A stretch of 64,000 nucleotides of DNA from JBOGOC01 sp050747525 (lineage in GTDB: Bacteria; Acidobacteriota; Polarisedimenticolia; JACPZX01; DASXTC01). The notes below the pieces were generated by a model that was not told the DNA's origin, searched no databases, and saw nothing but the letters and a program-made list of their open reading frames with translations. Below are positions 60,663-64,000 of this stretch, piece after piece (positions within the stretch are counted from its first letter, which is position 1; every line of letters starts with the position of its first letter). The stretch covers positions 56,832 through 120,831 of the forward strand of contig JBOGOC010000083.1 in the NCBI GenBank assembly GCA_050747525.1. The letters run 5' to 3'. Position numbers and translations under genes: made by a program.

Positions 60663-61667
60663 ATGCTCCCACGATCGATTCTCACGTTGTTCTTCGCGGC
60701 GATCCTGGCATCGGCCGCCTGCTCTCGGAGCACGGAGTCGTCCTCCGGAGGCTCCGGGCAGGGAGATGTGTCCGAGCCGGTGGTGATCGGCGAGGTCAAC
60801 GGCAAGCCGCTCTACAAACCCTTCTACACGCAGAACCTCGACTACATCGAAGAACGCCTCTCCCGCGACGCCGCCAGCGCCGACATCGAGCGTTACATGA
60901 ACGCCAAGTTCGAGGCTTTCGACATGCTGGTTCAGGACGCGCTGCTCTTCGAGGAGGCGCAGCGGCGCGGGATCACCGTGAGCGATGCGGAGGTCAACGC
61001 GGAGTTCGCGCGCAACGTCAAAGCGGTCGGCGGCGAGGCGAGGTTTCTGGCCGGCCTCAAGGCGCAAGGGCTGGCGAGGCGGCATGCCGTGGACGGGATG
61101 CGCCGCAAGCTCACCGTCAACCGCCTGATTTCCGAGGACATCGGCCGCTCCCTCACCGTGACGGACGCGGAAGCCGTTTCCTGGTACAACGAGCACCTGG
61201 ATCGATTCACGCCTGAGCGGTGGGTGAAGGCCTCGCACATCTTCATCGCCTGTCCCCGCGATGCGGACGAGGCGCGCGTCGCGCGTGCCCGCGATCATGC
61301 GATGAAGATCCTCGCGAGCATACGGGGCGGCAGAGCCTCCTTCGAGGAGATGGCGCGCGAACACTCCGAGGACAGCACGGCGGATACCGACGGCAGCCTG
61401 GGGCGCATCAAGAAGGGCTATGCTCCTCCGGAGTTCGACGCGGTGGCGTTCAGCATGCCGCCGGAGACGGTCAGCGATCCCGTGCGCACGGACATGGGGT
61501 TCCACATCATCAAGGTCGGAGAACAGACCGGTGGCAAGCCGAGTCCGTTCGAGGAAGTGGCCGAGAGCTGCCGCAAGGCGGTCCTGACCAGGAAACAGGC
61601 CGCGGCCGTCAAGGAGCTCACGGATCGGCTGCGCGAGAACGCGAAGATCGTCTCCAACGTCCAGTAA
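60663..61667 (+). CDS. Parvulin-type peptidyl-prolyl isomerase lipoprotein (SurA/PrsA-like)
   Basis: A 334-residue lipoprotein with a lipobox at about 17-20 (LASAAC). A SurA-like N-terminal helical region follows (about 45-175), then one parvulin domain (about 185-290): VKASHIFIACPRDADEARVARARDHAMKIL, then FEEMAREHSEDSTADTDGSLGRIKKG and MGFHIIKVGE. It would act as a chaperone or isomerase for exported proteins. An extended -10 precedes it within the upstream gene. The next gene begins 13 bases later. Confidence 0.9.
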   Translation: MLPRSILTLFFAAILASAACSRSTESSSGGSGQGDVSEPVVIGEVNGKPLYKPFYTQNLDYIEERLSRDAASADIERYMNAKFEAFDMLVQDALLFEEAQRRGITVSDAEVNAEFARNVKAVGGEARFLAGLKAQGLARRHAVDGMRRKLTVNRLISEDIGRSLTVTDAEAVSWYNEHLDRFTPERWVKASHIFIACPRDADEARVARARDHAMKILASIRGGRASFEEMAREHSEDSTADTDGSLGRIKKGYAPPEFDAVAFSMPPETVSDPVRTDMGFHIIKVGEQTGGKPSPFEEVAESCRKAVLTRKQAAAVKELTDRLRENAKIVSNVQ

Positions 61668-61680
61668 CGCGAGGCACCCG

Positions 61681-62901
61681 ATGAACCAGATCACCGACCC
61701 GCCCGGGACGGCGCCGCAGGCCACCGCCACGGCCAGGGTGGTGCTGAACGCGCGCGAAGAACGGCGCGTGGTGCGCGGCCACCGGTGGGTCTTCAGCAAC
61801 GAGATCGCCCAGGTGGACGGCCAGGCGGCCGGCGGATCGGTGGTCGAGGTGGTGCGCCAGGACGGACGTCTGGTGGGCCTGGGCCACTACAATCCCCACT
61901 CGCTCATCGCCGTGCGCGTGCTCACCGATCGGCGGGAGCCCATCGACAGGGCCTTCGTGGGGGCGCGCCTGCGGCGGGCCCTCCGGCTGCGCCAGCGTCT
62001 GTATCCGGAGTCGGCCGCCTACCGCCTGGTGCACGGAGAGTCCGACGATCTGCCCGGCCTGATCGTGGATCGATACGAGGACTGCGTCGCCCTCCAGACA
62101 CTCTCGCTGGGCATGGACCAGATGAAGGAGACGGTGTGCGACGCCCTCGAGGACGTACTCAAGCCTCGCTGCATCCTGGAACGCAACGAGTCGCAGCTGC
62201 GCGAGAGGGAAGGGCTCCCCATGCGCTCCGGCGTGCTGCGCGGCGAGGCCGTCGACACGGTGATCATCCGCGAGATGGATCTGCAGTTTGAGGTGCGTCT
62301 GCGGGAGGGCCACAAGACGGGCTTCTATTTCGACCAGCGGGAGAACCGGCAGGCCATGCGCCGCTTCGCCTCCGGCGCGAGGGCCCTGGACGCGTTCTGC
62401 CACGATGGGGCGTTTTCGCTCCATCTGGCACGCGCGGGAGCCCAGGGGGTGCTGGGCCTGGACATAGCCGGCGATGCCGTGGAGGCTGCCCGCGGCAACG
62501 CGGCGCGCAACGGGCTTGGGGAAACCTGCCAGTTCGAAGCGATGGACGTGGGACCCGCGCTGGAGACGCTGCACGCGTCCAACGAACGCTTCGACGTGAT
62601 CGTGCTGGACCCTCCCTCGTTCACGCGCACCCGCAAGAACGTTGCGGCCGCGAAGCGCGGCTACGAGGAGGTCAATCGCAAAGCGATGCGCATCCTGCGC
62701 CGTGGGGGCATCCTGGGCACGGCGTCCTGCTCGTTTCACATCACCGACGAGACCTTCCTGGAGTGCGTGCAGGAGGCCGCCTTCCGCACGCAGAGGGTGC
62801 TGCGCCTGCTGGAATGGCGCAGCCAGGCTCCCGATCACCCCGTCCTGCCGTCCATGCCCGAGACGCGCTACCTGAAGTTCGGGATCTTCGAGGTCGACTG
62901 A
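61681..62901 (+). CDS. rlmI: RlmI-like class I rRNA large-subunit methyltransferase
   Basis: A 406-residue protein with an N-terminal PUA domain (about 20-95, VVRGHRWVFSNEIAQVDG) and a C-terminal Rossmann methyltransferase domain. SAM and catalytic motifs are FYFDQRENRQAMR, ALDAFCHDGAFSLHLARAGA, VIVLDPPSFTRTRKN and GTASCSFHI, where Cys in TASCS is the catalytic residue of m5C enzymes. RlmI modifies C1962 of 23S rRNA; a related specificity cannot be excluded. Confidence 0.9.
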   Translation: MNQITDPPGTAPQATATARVVLNAREERRVVRGHRWVFSNEIAQVDGQAAGGSVVEVVRQDGRLVGLGHYNPHSLIAVRVLTDRREPIDRAFVGARLRRALRLRQRLYPESAAYRLVHGESDDLPGLIVDRYEDCVALQTLSLGMDQMKETVCDALEDVLKPRCILERNESQLREREGLPMRSGVLRGEAVDTVIIREMDLQFEVRLREGHKTGFYFDQRENRQAMRRFASGARALDAFCHDGAFSLHLARAGAQGVLGLDIAGDAVEAARGNAARNGLGETCQFEAMDVGPALETLHASNERFDVIVLDPPSFTRTRKNVAAAKRGYEEVNRKAMRILRRGGILGTASCSFHITDETFLECVQEAAFRTQRVLRLLEWRSQAPDHPVLPSMPETRYLKFGIFEVD

Positions 62902-62906
62902 GCCGC

Positions 62907-63761
62907 GTGCCCACGCTGCTTCTGATCCTGGTCTCGCTCCTCGGTGCGGGCGCGCCCGTGGAGGGGATAGCGGTCGACGCCGGCTGGGGGAGCTCCGCGA
63001 CCTGGGACGACGGGCGGGCGGAGGTGGCACGCTACGAAGCCACGCGCGTCGTCTACGGCGAGCCCAGACGCTTCGAGACGGTGATGATCACCGTCAAGGA
63101 AGACCTCGACGCGCGCACCGCGGTCAAGGCCGATCCCCCGTACGAGGGCCGCGACCTGATCGGCGTGCTGAAGATCAACATCCTGTCGACCATCCCGGCC
63201 GGGAACTACGACTACCGCTACATGACCTCCGTGTTCGTGAGGCGCGAGGATCCCCTCACGCTGGTGAAGCTGACCTCCAGCAGCCAGGAATGGTGCGGCA
63301 CCACCTTCAAGGAAGTCGTGGCCTGGGACGGGCCGCCCCGCCTGGTGCACCACTCCTACTGGGATGGTCAGGCGGACGGGACGCGGCCCCTCCCGGTGGG
63401 CAGGGAGGCGCTGCTCGAGGAGCAGCTCATCGCCGTGGCCCGCGCCGCGCGGATGGAGCCGGGCGTCCCCAGCCGGTTCAGGCTGCATCCCACGCTCATC
63501 ACCAACAGCGCGCCCGTCACCGAGTGGCGCCAGGTCACGGCGCGCCTCGAGGGCCGCGAGACTCTCAAAACCGCCGCGGGAACGTTCGAGGTGCGCCGCA
63601 TCGACGTGCGCGACGCCGGGGGCGCCGGAGGCTCTCCCGCGCTGATGACCTTCTGGATCGAGGAGGCTCCCCGGGCCGCGGTGGTGGCCATGGAAACATC
63701 CGACGGCCGCTCGTGGAAGCTCAAGGAAATCGCCCGCCGCGACTACTGGACGCGCTCCTGA
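62907..63761 (+). CDS. Secreted protein of unknown function
   Basis: A 284-residue exported protein with a short signal peptide (TLLLILVSLLGAGAPVEG) followed by a beta-rich domain (RAEVARYEATRVVYGEPRRFETVMITVKED; WEEAP-like end WIEEAPRAAVVAMET). It vaguely resembles DUF3108-type periplasmic proteins, but I cannot assign a family. The start is a GTG 5 bases after the rlmI stop, so it is co-transcribed with rlmI. Confidence 0.6.
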   Translation: MPTLLLILVSLLGAGAPVEGIAVDAGWGSSATWDDGRAEVARYEATRVVYGEPRRFETVMITVKEDLDARTAVKADPPYEGRDLIGVLKINILSTIPAGNYDYRYMTSVFVRREDPLTLVKLTSSSQEWCGTTFKEVVAWDGPPRLVHHSYWDGQADGTRPLPVGREALLEEQLIAVARAARMEPGVPSRFRLHPTLITNSAPVTEWRQVTARLEGRETLKTAAGTFEVRRIDVRDAGGAGGSPALMTFWIEEAPRAAVVAMETSDGRSWKLKEIARRDYWTRS

Positions 63762-63781
63762 TCTCACGGCGGCCGGCGGTG

Positions 63782-63838
63782 GGGAGTGGTCTCCGAGAAC
63801 GTTCGGCGTCGTGGCGTTGGCCACGACGCCTCACTCCC
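63782..63838. terminator. Long hairpin, probable operon terminator
   Basis: GGGAGTG (63782-63788) pairs with CACTCCC (63832-63838). Inside, GGCGTCGTGG (63805-63814) pairs perfectly with CCACGACGCC (63821-63830) around CGTTGG. It begins 20 bases after the last stop codon. There is no U-tract. Confidence 0.5.
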
Positions 63839-63862
63839 GCATACGCCTTCGCCCTCGCTCGC

Positions 63863-63888
63863 TGGCCGCGCAGAAGCGCGCGCGGCCA
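63863..63888. repeat. Second GC hairpin in the same gap
   Basis: TGGCCGCGC (63863-63871) pairs perfectly with GCGCGGCCA (63880-63888) around an 8-base loop. It lies 24 bases after the preceding hairpin; the two may form one REP-like unit. The remaining gap to 63974 shows only a weak -10-like GATAAT at 63951-63956. Confidence 0.4.
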
Positions 63889-63974
63889 ACGCTCGCTCGA
63901 CCCGGCTCAGGCTGATCTTCCCCCCTTTTTCTGGACAGCGAGATTCGGACGATAATGGTCCGGGAGGTCCACGG

Positions 63975-64000
63975 GATGGCACGAGACAGGCGGAAGTTCA
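63975..64000 (+). CDS. Start of an unidentified gene (3' truncated by the window edge)
   Basis: An ATG with GGGAGG 7 bases upstream opens a frame beginning MARDRRKF that runs off the window. A -10-like GATAAT lies at 63951-63956. Eight residues are too few to identify it. Confidence 0.4.

Overview
This is a gene-dense, high-GC chromosomal segment of a diderm bacterium. The longest stretches without a gene are about 250 bases. There are no rRNA or tRNA genes, no insertion sequence, no phage genes and no CRISPR array. Two GWxTD-domain proteins, a split P-protein glycine cleavage operon, a GldA/F/G-type ABC cluster with a DUF4340 protein, multihaem cytochrome chemistry and an outer-membrane-barrel-like protein together suggest Acidobacteriota or a neighbouring lineage. 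That placement is an inference from gene content only.

Layout. 1-3.4 kb: the 3' end of a barrel-like surface protein, a lone receiver protein and a PIN/TRAM membrane protein. 3.4-9.6 kb: alr and dnaB, proline dehydrogenase, RNase P RNA, and an M20 amidohydrolase coupled to an S66 LD-carboxypeptidase. 9.6-13.8 kb: an ECF sigma, anti-sigma, TPR and GWxTD operon on the minus strand. 13.8-18.8 kb: truA, uppS, cdsA, dxr and rseP (isoprenoid, envelope lipid and site-2 protease genes). 19-25.5 kb: a secreted subtilase with FG-GAP-like repeats, a Coa1-like protein, then a minus-strand pilin-like cluster (ComEA-like, GspH-like, and a four-helix-bundle/PilX-like fusion). 25.7-30.1 kb: an RsbU-type phosphatase and a polytopic membrane protein. 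30.2-36.6 kb: a haem cluster (ccsA/hemX-like, hemA, hemC, hemD), peptidase E and a PilB-like protein with a ruined P-loop. 36.8-41.1 kb: gcvT-gcvH-gcvPA-gcvPB. 41.1-48.2 kb: maf, DUF3467, a tetrahaem protein with an in-frame UGA, ruvX, mltG, a zinc-protease-like protein, a CAAX protease and a DciA-like protein. 48.3-54 kb: a Gld-type ABC cluster and a secreted cyclophilin. 54.1-63.8 kb: a spermidine-synthase-like/TPR membrane protein with a second GWxTD protein, a glycosyltransferase, a parvulin lipoprotein, an RlmI-like methyltransferase and a secreted protein of unknown function. A new gene starts at the right edge.

The most notable finding is at 42140-43621. A secreted tetrahaem protein is interrupted by one in-frame TGA exactly where its family appears to have Cys (Cys-Gly-Cys becomes Cys-Gly-UGA). 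A perfect 8-pair hairpin with a GUC loop begins 20 bases downstream. This looks like a selenoprotein with a bacterial SECIS element. Two further unusual proteins are the PilB-like pseudo-ATPase (Walker-A Lys replaced by Ala) and the fusion of a 23S-IVP/Avd-like four-helix bundle to a PilX-like pilin.

Regulatory style. Canonical sigma70 promoters with 17-base spacers can be read before many operons. A second set of genes has extended -10 boxes (TGnTAnnnT), several of them only 6-14 bases before the start codon, which suggests leaderless or nearly leaderless mRNAs. Genes within operons are commonly joined by 4-base NTGA overlaps, including GTG, TTG and probably CTG starts.
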